Shown here one piece after another: positions 25,101-38,671 of a DNA stretch of 64,000 nucleotides (positions are counted from its first letter, which is position 1; every line of letters begins with the position of its first letter). Below the pieces are notes generated by a model. It did no database searches, had not been told where the DNA came from, and saw only the letters and a program-made list of their open reading frames with translations. The stretch comes from Ascidia mentula (Eukaryota; Chordata; Ascidiacea; Phlebobranchia; Ascidiidae), in assembly GCA_947561715.1 (NCBI GenBank), contig OX387201.1:315001-379000 (forward strand). The letters are read 5' to 3'. The translations under genes were made by a program, and so were the position numbers.

Positions 25101-28085
25101 CCAGGGCCAGAATAGGGATTGATTCCCAATTTTTTTTACAATAATAAATGAACATGAACGCCTAAGTTTGTAATCCTCTGTGCTGGAAGTATTGATTTCA
25201 ACTCACAAACATGTTATGGATCCTGTTACTTTCACCAAACACTTCATTCAGTTGAAATATTACTTTTGTGTATAAGGGCTCTTCAATTCAGCTTCCACAC
25301 TCCCGTTGCGGATGTTTGTTGAGGGCTGTTCTTTCACGCACTTGTACTCCCGCACCGATAACATCGTTAAGTTGAAAATGAATTGAGTTTTGGTTCAAGT
25401 GCTTTTCTATGTTAGCGACAAATCGATATTTCCTCCCACTTTCGGTGGGGGGGGGTCGGTTTGTACGTGCAGGGGGTCGTTAAAAGTGCACAGTTTCGGG
25501 GGCCCTGGTAATTGTTGCGTTATATTAAAGTTAAAACTGCTTGGTTTGTACGACCTAAAATGTTCATGTCATAGAAGTTGTTATTTCTCTGGACGAGTGT
25601 CCACTACCACTCTGGTCGCTATGCAAGGGCTGGAAAATGTTCGTCAAGTACAAAATGATGTAAATATCTGTTGGCGAATAATTTATTGTAATTTTTTAGA
25701 ATTAGGAAAATTTTTCTGTTTTCGCCTGAACTGTGAGATGTGCGTGCATCCAAGCGTGACCGTCATCGGGATCGCTCAAACCTCGTCCTTCGTTCAATAA
25801 CTCCCCCCCCCTCCCCTGTAACAAGCAGCACTCCACGCAACAAGGGCGAGGCTTCGGTGAAAATGTCATTATTAATATTAGTGGAGTTATTCCAGTTCCG
25901 CGCGATTCGTTGATCTTTAACCAGCTGTTGTTGCACCCACTCTTCAACTGTGGGAACGAACACGCTGATGATTCGTTTTTCAAACGCAAACACATCAAGA
26001 GGGGGGGGGGGGAATTTGATCGATATTGGGCGGAATCTCTTGTCTGCTCACTCAGACCTTTACTATAGGTTAATTGCAAGTTGGATTTCCAGCATTTTTT
26101 CTGCCCAAATCCTATCCTGAGCCTTTAGTTAATTAAGGTTGGTCAGATATATTTCCGAAACACGTGGAGAAATAACTCGAATTTTAAATGTTATTTTTTT
26201 GGTCATTTTTTTACCCAAAACTTGAAAATAAAACAATCGTTGCTTGAATTAACGGTCGCCGGTGAAAGTTTTGTAAAACATCCAATTTGCTGACTTCCAA
26301 CATTTTTAACCTTGATTAATGCGATCTTCTGACATGCTTTGTGGGAGGTAAATAACAGAAGAACGCGCGGTGATAAAACAAACGATGTCGTGATTTTCAA
26401 CAAGCGGTTGATCCTTACAGAATAATCGCCTACTTTCACCAAATAATCATCGGTATTGCTTTGTGAAGTGGAGTCGTACCCACTTAGCGAACTATCTGCG
26501 TGTTAATACCTCCATATAACGCCTCTCCAACCCATCAAGTATTGCTATCTGTGTTGCCATCCAATCAGATTGGTTGGTTGTTATCGCAATAGTTTAGAAT
26601 TATTATTTGCATTGTTTTAATATTTCTACCCTAAAGTTGGGTAGAATGTGAGAATATTTCTTAGTGGTTTTGCCGCTGGAATTATTCAGTGATGAAACTA
26701 ATTTTAAACCCGGTTTACCTTATTTCGCACCCTGCGCACCGTGCAATAACTTCACGAGGCGTAACTTGGGAGGCTGCACAAACATACTCCAACCCTCCGC
26801 CCAACTTTACTCAAACACTCGTCATATTTCATCCGGACCCGACATCTCACTATGTGGGTTAAAATCGAAAGTACCGCCGTTATGACGTAATAAAGGCGTT
26901 CGCCTCATTCAAATTGGAGCTGTTTTCTCGAAATGTGGCGGGAATGTGTTGGCTTTATTGATGTGGAAAGTACAAGAAAAATAAAATTGCGTTGTTCAGG
27001 AATGTGTTAAGTTTTATGAAGCTTCGAACTAATTTGAAGCTGCAAGATTTGCGTTGGCTTTTTGGTCCTGAAAACACAGAAGGCGAAAAATACACAAACA
27101 AATTAGACACTGTAAGGATATGTTTTTCAATAATGTACTTCTGGCTCGTGTAACTGTCCTTGGCTCGTTGGATGGGGTAAGAGATGAAGCAATGTTAGTG
27201 TTACTCATCATAAACTGTTGCTTTGTCGGGGTTTGAACCCCCAACCTCGATACTTATTCGCACCCAATATTTTAACCCGACATTTCAATGCAGGGTTGGA
27301 TGGCTTGTGACGACCCAGCATGTGGAAATCGGACTCGATGTGTTCCAACTTTACGCGATAGATCCGGGCTTGTATGCAACGCCTGCTTCAAGGGAATTCT
27401 GCGGCCAGAAGTCAGTGAATTGTTTTAGTCGAATTGGAAGTGTTTGTTAATTGGTTTGATAAATAAAATTTAATTCAAGAACTCGGAAAGTATCTTTGTG
27501 ATGTTCAACTTTTATAAAAATCAGATCCAAAGTGTTTGATGAAAATATAGAACGAACCAATATGTTTCGAATTTCCAAATATCTGTTCAATGTAATGGTG
27601 TTTAGCTTTTACCGAAACTCATTTAATATCCGATGAATTAACCTTGTTGTATTTCCGCAGATGAGCAACAAAGACCTCTACCAGCAGTTGTGTTATTACA
27701 AACTTCAATTCGATGTCGATTACGCGTTGAGCAAGTACAAGCAGGACAGCAACAGTAAGTACAGGAGTTTTGAGGGTTGGTAAATTATAAGTTTCTTAGT
27801 CAGGATTTTGAAGTTTAAGGCAATTTTAGGAATACATTTTACTGTAATAATAATTTTGTGAAACTTCACACTTTATAACTCACCTTATAGACAGAAGTTT
27901 TGGTCCCTGTGTTAATTCTTCATCTTACGTACGCAGCGTCGAAGGCAAGCATCCGTTTGAACGAATACAGACAGAAGTACAGAAGTCTATGTGAAGTTGT
28001 GGATTTTTACTTGAGGAAAAGTGGCTACAACGAAGTTTCGATGTCCCAGCTTTTTGATTGGATGAAATCGGGTGACAGGAAGTGA
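13186..28085 (+). CDS. POLA1: DNA polymerase alpha catalytic subunit
   Basis: Thirty-six exons close in phase to 4380 nt (1459 residues; human 1462): 13186-13198, 13538-13647, 13862-13958, 14230-14291, 14361-14480, 14724-14859, 14985-15112, 15339-15519, 15598-15653, 15789-15938, 16110-16274, 16376-16474, 16851-17064, 17292-17446, 17651-17735, 18593-18723, 19137-19271, 19566-19741, 20114-20232, 20466-20567, 20639-20689, 21086-21267, 21427-21576, 21755-21877, 22016-22141, 22331-22443, 22557-22649, 23029-23161, 23241-23372, 23644-23715, 23871-23973, 24199-24374, 24660-24791, 27294-27410, 27661-27754, 27937-28085. Family-B marks: DFNSLYPSI (exon 22), [13 protein letters not shown] (exon 24), YGDTDS (exon 25, catalytic aspartates), KKKKYAAL (exon 26). 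The exonuclease-like fold lacks proofreading residues, as in the family. The C-terminal CysB module is intact (exon 34), but CysA lacks its first two cysteines. With primase it makes the RNA-DNA primers for replication in the nucleus. Confidence 0.97.
17790..17868 (+). ncRNA. Candidate microRNA hairpin 1, miR-92/25 seed family
   Basis: In POLA1 intron 15. The 5' arm 17790-17820 pairs with 17833-17868: atgtgcaa with the 3' arm's ttgcacat, an outer stem of ccaac and ctgtt, and a 12-nt loop. The predicted 3p product starts at 17834 with UAUUGCACAUAGGAAUGG, giving seed AUUGCAC. Stem length and loop size suit a precursor. The family call rests on seed, arm and clustering with three similar hairpins; no folding program was run. 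Confidence 0.75.
17911..17985 (+). ncRNA. Candidate microRNA hairpin 2, miR-92/25 seed family
   Basis: A 12-bp perfect stem, gtaacagtgcaa (17922-17933) with ttgcactgttac (17956-17967), is extended outward by ttggt and acccaa pairing. The predicted 3p product begins at 17954 with UAUUGCACUGUUACUUUA (seed AUUGCAC). The terminal loop of about 20 nt can close further. It lies 43 nt after hairpin 1 in the same intron. Confidence 0.8.
18212..18295 (+). ncRNA. Candidate microRNA hairpin 3, miR-92/25 seed family
   Basis: Two 26-nt arms, 18221-18246 and 18261-18286, are near-complements with a 14-nt loop: ggagaggaacttataagtgc on the 5' side and tattgcacttaatgttcctt on the 3' side. The predicted 3p product begins at 18263 with UAUUGCACUUAAUGUUCC. 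Its first ten bases equal those of vertebrate miR-92a (UAUUGCACUU), making this the best family match of the four. Confidence 0.8.
18324..18389 (+). ncRNA. Candidate microRNA hairpin 4, miR-92/25 seed family
   Basis: The 5' arm ggttccgggcacattgagtg pairs with the 3' arm, which contains cactaatgtacccagaaac, through a long stem using G-U pairs; the loop is about 10 nt. The predicted 3p product begins at 18363 with UAUUGCACACUAAUGUACC (seed AUUGCAC). The same bases form part of a plus-strand open frame (18290-18547), but that frame cannot join the POLA1 exons in phase and is explained by the hairpin. Confidence 0.78.
19399..19503 (+). repeat. Tandem repeat of about 21-23 bp, five units, POLA1 intron 17
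   Basis: Five consecutive units of aagtattccgaaattaaatt with small length changes (the first two have ccaaaatt in place of ccgaaatt). It is non-coding and lies between exons 17 and 18. Confidence 0.9.
24792..27293 (+). other. POLA1 intron 33, unusually long, with homopolymer runs
   Basis: At 2.5 kb this is by far the longest POLA1 intron; most others are 100-500 nt. It carries G or C runs at about 25446-25455, 25801-25809 and 26000-26011 and otherwise AT-rich sequence. Near its 3' end (about 27224-27246) is a cggggtttgaaccccc stretch, which resembles a tRNA T-arm read on the minus strand and is perhaps the relic of a tRNA-derived SINE. Open frames inside have no recognisable domain. Confidence 0.5.
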
Positions 28086-28379
28086 CGTAACAATTCCACC
28101 AGATTATTGCATTTTGAGTTTGTGCAAATATTATTGCGGTTTATATATTTTTGTGATAATTTTTTTACCAACATAGGTTGAGCTCGCCCACTTCTTAAAA
28201 AGTCAATACAATGAAATTTTAACCTTGGGCAAATTTCTCACTGCCTCGAAATAATCTACATGGAAACCAACTTGCAAGAGTCTCCCATGACCTCTCACTG
28301 CTCTATAAATTTTGTAAAGTTTTTTTCTATATTTTCTGTCCGTGATTTAAAAGTTTATATTTATTCTTGTCATATCGTA

Positions 28380-28385
28380 AATAAA
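28380..28385 (+). terminator. POLA1 polyadenylation signal AATAAA
   Basis: The only AATAAA after the POLA1 stop lies 295 nt downstream in AT-rich sequence and is a plausible 3' end signal. The stretch between stop and signal would be the 3' UTR. Confidence 0.6.
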
Positions 28386-28410
28386 ATTGGTAAGGAATAA
28401 CAAATGTTTG

Positions 28411-31400
28411 TTTATTATAATAAGTGGTAACACCCGAAAAAGTTTCGAACGAAGGGCAACCTATGGAATTGTTTGTTTTCTTGACAAAGTGTTTTCAATT
28501 TACACGTTTCTTGAAGAAACCAAGATTCTTCCAAACTATTAGGAAAAAGTTTCGTGCGAACTTATTTAACATTGTGTTTTGTGTTGTTGTCCCGAAAACA
28601 GCAAAATCACATCATCGCAAACGTGTTGTTTACTGGCGAGAAAGTTGATTTGTTTTGCCGATGCCACATGCGAGTCATCAAACCGATATTTAACGCAAAC
28701 AAATCTTAAGAAATTCACTGAACATATAAAGATCAAAGCATTTGACTGCGCAAACGCGTGCCACTTGTAAGAGTTTGTTATTGTAACAAAGTCTGCGTTT
28801 GCACATCAAAGCCTCTCCAACCATAGCAGCACACTTCCCGTGTCTAGCTTACAAGTATTTTGTCTCAATTGATTGAATCATGTCAGGGCGTTCGAGTTTC
28901 TCCGGTGCACGTGCTTCTGGTCAAGGTGACCTTGGATCCAAAAACCCACGTGGCCCCTCGAAATATGTCCGAACTGTGTGTTAACTATCGTTAAATCTAA
29001 ACTTGTTTTAAAACAGGGGTCGCATTGATAAGATAAGTGTGATAGTTTTACAAAAGTATGGCGGTTTATTGGACGTAGACTAGCTTTTCGTTTACTGACA
29101 AAGACGTTTTTAATTTTGTTGTAAAAGGTGAAATTTTTTTTGATTCGATGCAGAGTTGGTTGGATTCTCAAATATATTTTAATTAAAATACATTTAATTG
29201 CATTTAAAAAATATTTTTCTTAAAAACTGCATTACTACACAAAGCGCAGTATTCAAAATGGCGGCATGAGATCAAGTAGGCGACGTTTTATTAAAATTAG
29301 AGTATTTTGATCTTTTCCGCTAATGAAAACAAACAGATTAAACCACATGAAGTTTACACAACCCTTGAAACACAAAAGCAAAATTCGAATTCATCCGCGT
29401 CTCCTCCGCCCAATCCTTTAGTGCAGCTGCACTTACTCAATTACGAGCCTTGTGACGTAACAGTGCTTGTGTGAACGCACAGTGAGTGCATTATGCGTCA
29501 ATTTGACGTTGTTTGCTAAAACAGTTCAAGCTAAGTTCGACGTCTTGGCCGTCGTTATTTACAACAGAGCTTTGAGGTTATTAACAAACACGGCGAGGGC
29601 TTCTGAGTTAATATGAGCAAGTCGAGCTTGTGTGTATTTGGCGCTTCTTCAACGATACTCCGTCTAAGTTAGGACCAGGGAAAGTATTTTTTTGCATTTA
29701 TGTACTTAAAAAAATGGCGCCAACAAATTAAATTTTGAACATTACCTAACGCGGCAGATAGTTAAGTTAGTTTCAGAAGGTTTTTCCGTTTCTACATTTC
29801 AAAAAAATCTCGTAAATTAACGATTATTGTTGCAAGTTGAACTAACATGTGTGTTTTGGGTTGTACCGTAGAAAGGTGTGTGAAATATATTGAACGTGAG
29901 GAAGCGAGTTATTCATTATTTAATTTATTTGTTCCATTTCACATCAACGATAAGAGCTGAAAATCTCATAAATTTGTTCGTTCGGTCGAATGTAATTCTG
30001 ACAAAACCAGGCATAGTGAAAACGTCCGGCTTAGTACAAGCGACCTGCTGGGCACACCGGCCTTACATAAGCTAGGTATGTTATTTCTATGCGACCACGT
30101 GCTGTGCCCCATAATCCAAAGAAAAAGCTAAGAGCGATTTGGTTTGGCCGATTAAACTCTTCCAGCGTGGCTCGCTAATGCTGACAAATGATTATGAATC
30201 GACAATGGACGACTGTGATGTCACACCGTGTATGGTTCCGCTCTGTTAGTTGGCACCTGTCTTAAGCGGCCAAAAATCCGATTACGAATTTGCCAATTAG
30301 GAGAAATCGTTGCTCGTATTATGCCATGACGTAATAGACAGGTGATCTATGGAACGCCTGGAGGGGGGGGGGGCATAGGTGTTCTGCAAGGGGGTTGGGT
30401 TAGCACTGGTTCCGTTTACGTAACAATTCAATAAATATGGATTTGGTTAGTTGATTTGACAGCTGCATTTTTATGGATAGGTTGGGGCCACAGGTCTTTG
30501 AGCAGCGGTGCAGGGCCCGGGTACCAAAGACTGGCAACCTCTGACCTGAAACATCTTTACAGTGGGTGAGATAAAAACGAAATGGAGATCATTGTATAAA
30601 TATTAGACTTGTTCCGAGTTTAAATGTGTTCCTCCAATTCCCCCCCTTGCATCATCCGGAGTTTAGTGATAATAAACATTGCATAAACATCGATTTTGCA
30701 ATTATACGATTTCCCTGGAAATAACTTGAATTGACATTTACAAAATAATTTCAGGAATTATCGTCATTTTGCGGATCATAATTACACATATTTTCGTATG
30801 AGAACATTGAGGAAAATTGAACCAACGAATCGTGGCACTAAAAACCTTTTTCTTCTTAATATTTCATGTAATTGTGCAAAAGCAGATGTCCAAGACGTCG
30901 GGTGGACCTGTATGTTGGAGTATTTATTGATCAGAAATTTTGCGTCTGTAGAGAAAAAAGGCTTCCACATTCACTTGCGCTACTGTCGCCGCGCGTTATC
31001 CATTGTTTCGTCATCACACAGTGACAGTACATCGCGTTATAGGGAAGCAGAGAAAGTGCATTGTGATGTCACAAAATCGTTTGATGTCTTTTCGTTTTCC
31101 TGTTTCATTTATAATTTTCGTTAATTTAAAATTTTGACGAAATATTTTTACAAGATAGGAAGAATGCATTCAAAATTACTTAATACAGGACAAAGTACAG
31201 TGCGTTTTATCGAGAATTTCATCCTAATGTTCGTCAATGTTTTGTATGGGCCAGTTTCTTCAATTTCAAGTGGAATTGTGTTTTGGAAATGATTGGAAAA
31301 TAAAATATTTAAATTAATAAATTATAACCAATATATTGTTTGTGATTGTTGGATTTAAAAAGTTTGAGTACGGAAATCGTAATAGTCTTAAATTACTCGA

Positions 31401-31479
31401 GGGTTTGAACAATTGTAACCTGTTTGTTGATTTTTCTATAGTTTCAGCACCAACACAGATTGTTAGCGTAAGTTTTGCA
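28411..31479. other. Intergenic region between POLA1 and ARX-type gene
   Basis: About 3 kb without a gene I can support. It holds AT-rich blocks with homeodomain-type TAATTA cores (for example near 29180-29195) and a run of twelve G at about 30363-30374. It is the likely 5' regulatory region of the homeobox gene. The last 50 bases before the start contain tctatag and tttcag acceptor-like sites (about 31436-31447), so an upstream non-coding exon or trans-splicing is possible. Confidence 0.45.
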
Positions 31480-33146
<1,667 letters not shown>

Positions 33147-33240
33147 TTCGTCACAAGTGAAACTACATCCAAGCATGTTCGCAAATTTAACAATATTTGA
33201 TATTTTAACGTTTTTCCCAGAGCTGTATCTGACCCTGCAG

Positions 33241-33458
33241 TGACGTCAGTGGTGCGGAAAAAAAGTCAAACAAGTTTTGAAGGGGCGAAAACTTTGCCTT
33301 TTTCAACCACTTTTTAATTTTCCTGCTTCACCAAACGGCCCGAATGCGTTTTGCCTGAACTCTCACATTACTTTCACCAATCCTATTACTCGGATGCCCA
33401 TTTAGTTTAGACGCTTTAACGCTCATCGACGAACGCGAGTGACGTCATTGTGACGTCA
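33241..33458. promoter_or_regulatory. Cluster of three CRE palindromes (TGACGTCA)
   Basis: Perfect CREB/ATF-type palindromes at 33241-33248, 33440-33447 and 33451-33458, the last two only three bases apart. They lie 95-312 bp after the ARX stop and are absent from the duplicated units because that stretch is deleted there. Function is inferred from motif only. Confidence 0.4.
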
Positions 33459-34422
33459 CACACAACGACGTAGTTTCAATCCAACAAGTGCTAATACCTC
33501 AGCATGCCACATGTACATACACTGCCAGAATGTTCGATCCATTTTTAACTGTACTTTGAGACACGATTCCTGTACAGAGATGACAATTGCCGAGTTCCCC
33601 GCTGTCCATGTTGTATTTCTTCGCATTGTTTGCCAAGTAAAATCTACTACTTAAATTGGTCTATAATATCTTAGTCATGGAGAGACAAGAGGCTGATGGA
33701 GAGCCAAGCATTTCAAACAAGTAAATTTTAACTGTTAATGAAAATCACGTTTAATTTGGTCCCAAGACATTTAGATTTTTCTGTACAAATATGTTATCTT
33801 TATCAATTACATGTACTTCTGCTGACAATGTTAAAGATGATTGCATGAATTGTGGATTTTCAATTTTTGTGAACGACGATCAAATCAACAAACAACATTG
33901 CAATGAAAAGTCGCAGTGACGTTTGCAGCTTCGGGAATGGAAATAATGAGATTTGCCTGATTAGTTTCAAGATCTTACGCAACCGCCTTGCGTTCTTGCA
34001 TCTAATTGTGCATCAAATATTACATCATGTTGCTGGTTCTTAAATATTGCCATGAAGCCAAATCTTAGAATAAAGCCCGGTACGGCAACCTTGATTTTAT
34101 CTCTAGCTGTGGACGAAATTGTTTTTAGAATGCGGCAAACAGTTTTTAATCTTCTTGCTGCGCTCATAACCACGTGACACTCAGTTGTTACGCATGACGT
34201 CCTCCGACTGGTTTTGAGAAAAAACTAAAGCCAATTTGAATGGCAATGCTTATTTTGCACACACTAAACAATTGTTGATGTTACTGTGACGTAATAAAAC
34301 CCGACAAAGAAGCTTGTCAAGATACAATTACATTATTGACAGTAAATGGTATTCAGCTACTGCACTCATACAGTTGCTTAGCGTTGCAGTAACTTTATGG
34401 CAGGAAGTAAGCGAGGTATTTC

Positions 34423-34522
34423 ATGTGTGCTCAGTGCCTAAACAAGTTTGAAGCTTTGGGATGCCTTTGGAAAACAACCAGCGTGGCGCTGACGTTGATT
34501 GCAAGCTGTGAGAAGACTGCAG
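34423..34522 (+). other. Exon-like frame with ATG and GTAAGA donor, conserved in all four units
   Basis: An ATG-started frame of 33 codons plus one base (MCAQCLNKFEALGCLWKTTS and a hydrophobic stretch VALTLIASC) ends at gcag followed by gtaaga. Copies at 43992-44091, 53365-53464 and 62878-62977 keep the frame, and the unit 4 copy carries replacement changes only. It resembles a 5' exon with a weak signal peptide, but no downstream exon was found, so it may be chance. Confidence 0.25.
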
Positions 34523-35050
34523 GTAAGAAATGTTTTAGTTAAACACTTTTTTGGGCGATCAGCATAAGAAGACGAGAAGGTGATGACCCAGATTACCTGT
34601 GCCCACTTTTATTGCTGGCCTCGCATTCCATTCTTACTCATGCACACGTGATAAATGCTAAGTTTTTGATGCCATGCAGGATGGTTCTTTATGTACAGTT
34701 GAAAGTTTGGTGGGATATTATCACCGTCACAATCGACATTGTTTCAAAACATTAAAAAAGGTTTGACGTAGGTATTTGAATATACACAGAGGATAAACCG
34801 AATAACGATAATTGTTTGTTAAAGGACACTGGGCTTGTTATTGGAGTGCAACATTTCAAATAACATGCAATTATTAATTCTGCTCTAATTTTTCTACGCA
34901 ACAATGATAGCAGACGATGTGGTAATTTAACAGAAAACATTAAATGCAGAAAGCATAAAACAGAAACCTAATTTCATATCCTCGCCCACTTAAATATTCA
35001 CCAAAATTTATTCATGCGAATACTATTTGTTTAAAACTCCAATGCGGCTT

Positions 35051-38000
35051 TTATTCAACAATCTCAACCCCTCCATCACCATCCTGCTCAGCATGGGGGT
35101 TGTATCTGACACTTAAATCAGACGAACGACTCCTTGATGTACGTAATGATGATATTTTGGAAACGAGCCATTCTTTCATCTTCGACAATCGCTCTTCCAA
35201 TACTTTGGAGTAGAGCAAGGGGTTGAGGGCGCTGTTGATTGGAAGCAACAGACAAGCACTTAACACATAAGCGTCTCCTGGCATCTTCACTCCTCCTACA
35301 CTCAAAAATTCCATCACACAAATTGGAATCCAGCAACAAAAGTCGGTCAAAATCAACCTGGTGATTCTCTTCTGCATCTTGGAGCTGACATCAGTGCTTC
35401 TGGATCCTTTCATGCGGTTGCTTCGCTTGTAAATAAGAAAATAAGCAACCACCATGTAGATGAACATGAGGAAGTTGATTGTGATGAGGAATGTTGAATA
35501 TTCCCAAGCAAACTCATTGGTAGTTGCAAACAAACGTGGCATACAGACGCTCGTTTCACCATGATATCCAAACTCTCCCTTGATAGAGTTACGTGGAAAG
35601 GCGTTTTCAATTGTACGTTTAACATCGTACCAAGACTCTGGCTCTGTGGAAATTCTTTGTGCAAGTAACGACATATTTTCTCTTGAAACAAAATCGGTTT
35701 CATAAAAGTTATTTGGAAACCAAACATCAGTGGCAAAGTACTCAGAAGTTGCGCTGAACAAAGGAACGGTTGCCAACAAAATAGCCAATATCCAACAACA
35801 CAACTCAACAATCACAGTTTTAGTAACACTGACATTTCGCATGAGGAAAGGTTTAAAGGCCGATATCAGGCGAAATGTGGTCATAGCTGTCATAGTGAAG
35901 GCTGATGCTTCTGATGATACAACTGCAAGTGCTCCAAGTCCTGAACACAAGCTACTTGATCTCCATTCTTTATCAAACAAACAATAAGATCCAGAATATC
36001 TAGTCGCTTGTATTATGATTGCCAGCAGATAAACTCCCATGAGAAGGTCAGACACGCAGAGGTTGAGAATAAAAACGCTTGTATTAATAAACAAATTCTG
36101 ATCCTTATTAACTTTAATCAAGTCACGTGTGGTTGTAACAAATACAAACGAATTCCCTCCCAGTGCTAAGATGCCTGTCACCCAGAAGATACCTCGATAA
36201 ACTGTGTTTGCGATCATTTCGTTGACGTCTGCAAATGCGTTTCCAGCCAAATTAACACATTCGTCACTTCCGTCTGAGCAGTCATTAATTCCGTTCTGTA
36301 CAACTTTCATTTCAACAGACAAAGGTTGTTTATTTGTGCAATAAAACCTGGTATTTTCACAACGACACCTGCTTTCATCAGATACGTCATCGCAGTCCAT
36401 TATTCCGTCACAAACATGATTCCTGTCGATGGAAATCTTTCCTTTACTTCTGCAGTAGTAGCGGGTATTCTTACAAAGTTCTAGAAATTCGTCTGATTTG
36501 TCATTGCAATCAATTATTCCATCACAGACTCTTTGATTTTCCATGTTAATTTTTCCTTTGTTGAAACATTTAAACCTGTTCGGACACAGAATTTCTCCGT
36601 CAAGCCCGAAGAAATCGTTGACAGATCCATCACACCACATGGGAAATCGACTCCTTGCATAAGGTATTCCACCTATTTTTTGAGCGGTTCTAAACTGCAT
36701 TTTCATAGCTAAAACGCAAAGAGATTCGTTGCCCAAATTATTTACTGTGAAGATGTTGTCATCTGCTACACACTCACTTTGCACTGATGCTGTCCCAGTT
36801 GAACAGTATTTTGTGTTATTTTGGTTGACACATTGTACACTTGTGTTACATAACACCTTATCTTGGTCCACACATGTAGAACTGTCCTTACAATGCATTT
36901 GGTTCTGGGGACAATCTCCTCGTATATCGCGACATAATGTTTGATTTTCACACAAACATTCATCTGACATATCAAAGCAATCCACTACACCGTCGCAAAC
37001 TTGCTTGCTTGAAACTATCAGATTTCTGTCCAAACACTGGAAACATCTAAACTGTCCATTGAAGAAACAAATATCAGAACTGTCAGAACATTGAGCCACT
37101 GAGTCGTACACGTTGGTTTGAGGTAAAACACAAACACCTTTTCTTGATGATCCAGAACATTTAAATCCAAACCCATGTTGAACTTCGTCACTTTTGTCCT
37201 TGCAGCCATCAATAGCTTGTCCATCACAAAAATATTCTCTTGCAATAAGTTGTTGATTTTCACAGAAAAATAAATTTTCGCAGGATTTGCTAAATGTTGA
37301 AACTGTGCACATCACTACAACTTCGCAATTATTAACATCGGTAGCGCACGTTTCACCAACAACTTCATTGCACGTGTATGGATCAGTCGTATGTATGAGA
37401 TTTCTGGCTTCCTTTTCACTTGGACAAGTTACAGTAACCACATGACAAGATTGACATGTGATGTTAGAAAATGAACAAACTTCGTCAGTTCCATCAACAC
37501 AATCTACGAAGTTATCATTTATCCAGCTGAAAGGTATACATCTACCGTCTGGTGAGCACTGTGTGTTATTTGGATTACATGGACATCTTGCGTAAGTACC
37601 AGAACAGTTGCAAGTATAATGTGTCTCATCACTTCCATCAATACAGTCAGGTTTTCCGTCACACAACAAAGATCGATCAATGCAATTTAAATCCTTTAGA
37701 ATACACTGTTTCAATCCAACACAAGCACATTCAAACTTATCCGCTGGACATGTGCAGTTAAACTCATCACTCAAATCTCCACAGTGATTGAACCCATCGC
37801 ATTGCTTAGATTTACTGATGCAACCACCACTCCGCCAGGAACTGCAGTTTTTAAATTTGTAACAAGGACACTCAAACCTATCCGCTGGACATGTGCAGTT
37901 AACTTCATCACTCGAATCTCCACAGTTACTGCTTCCATCGCATTGCATTGATTTACTAATACAATAAGAGCCCAGTGACGTGCAATTATTAGTTTTGTGG

Positions 38001-38671
38001 CATGAACACTCAAACCTATCCGCTGGACATGTGCAGTTAACCTCATCACTCCAATCTCCACAGTTGTTATTTCCATCGCATTGCTGAGTTGTCCTAAAGC
38101 AACCACCCCACCCTAACGTACAGTTATTAGTTTTGTAACATGGACACTCAAACTTGTCCGCTGGACATATGCAGTTAAGCTCATCACTATCGTCAGGACA
38201 ACGCGAAATTCCATCGCATCGTAAAGATGCATGTACACATGTTCCAGGACATGTTGTGTTAAAGCAATTGCACTGGAAACTACCATCAGAACAAACCTCA
38301 CTTAACTCATCACTCCAATCTCCACAGTGTTTAATTGCGTCATTTACATACCACAGCCCAATACATCCTGGTTGATTCGATCCACATTTCCCGAACTTAT
38401 GGCAAGCACATTCGAACATGAACGAGGGACAAGTGCAGTTGGGATCAAGATATGGAGCTTCACAAACCGGTAGATTTTCATATCCTGTTACGAGACACAG
38501 GCTTAATTTTGGACAAATGATTTAAGGTGTGATCAAAAATTATATTCAGGAGGTTACACTGTTAGCTTCACACTTACTTGTGATGGGAAGAGGAGCCAGA
38601 CTTGTGTCCTCACCCGGACATTCACCTTCCGCCCATCCGATCAACACAAATATCAACAATAACTTTAACAT
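35051..38671 (-). CDS. LDLa-repeat rhodopsin-type GPCR, copy 1
   Basis: Two exons: 38578-38671 (signal peptide MLKLLLIFVLIGWAEG, phase 1 GTAAGT donor) and 35051-38484, together 1175 residues. About twelve LDLa modules with the CDG...C.D.SDE calcium-cage pattern fill residues 60-780; one near the middle is degenerate. A 7TM domain covers about residues 796-1125. Family marks: LCVSDLLMG in TM2, TDFCCWIPICVM in TM6 and NSALNPLLYS in TM7, closest to relaxin-receptor/LGR and mollusc GRL101-type receptors. No leucine-rich repeats are visible between the LDLa array and TM1, and the usual DRY is replaced by TFRLISAF. ECL2 is long (about 80 residues). The ligand is unknown; the protein is a plasma-membrane receptor. 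An AATAAA overlaps the stop and another follows about 40 nt downstream. Confidence 0.9.

Larger units (their letters stand above)
33147..35050. other. ARX downstream region and left part of array unit 1
   Basis: No gene is firmly supported. It contains three perfect TGACGTCA palindromes (33241-33248, 33440-33447, 33451-33458), a block at about 33780-34010 that is a diverged relative of 41500-41760, and an exon-like frame at 34423-34522. The part 33092-33570 is present only here and is missing from units 2-4. Confidence 0.5.

Noticed and set aside
27190-27270. tRNA gene on the minus strand
   Set aside because: Only a T-arm-like stretch (ggggttcaaacccc-type) is seen. There is no A box, anticodon arm or acceptor stem, so at best it is a tRNA-derived SINE relic.
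28878-31124. Several 60-110 codon frames between POLA1 and ARX
   Set aside because: No recognisable motifs and composition like the surrounding AT-rich DNA; treated as chance frames in a regulatory region.
33967-34173. Minus-strand frame (KTISSTARDKIKVAVP) repeated in all units
   Set aside because: Conserved only because the whole unit is duplicated. It overlaps the older repeat block and shows no domain, splice sites or signals.
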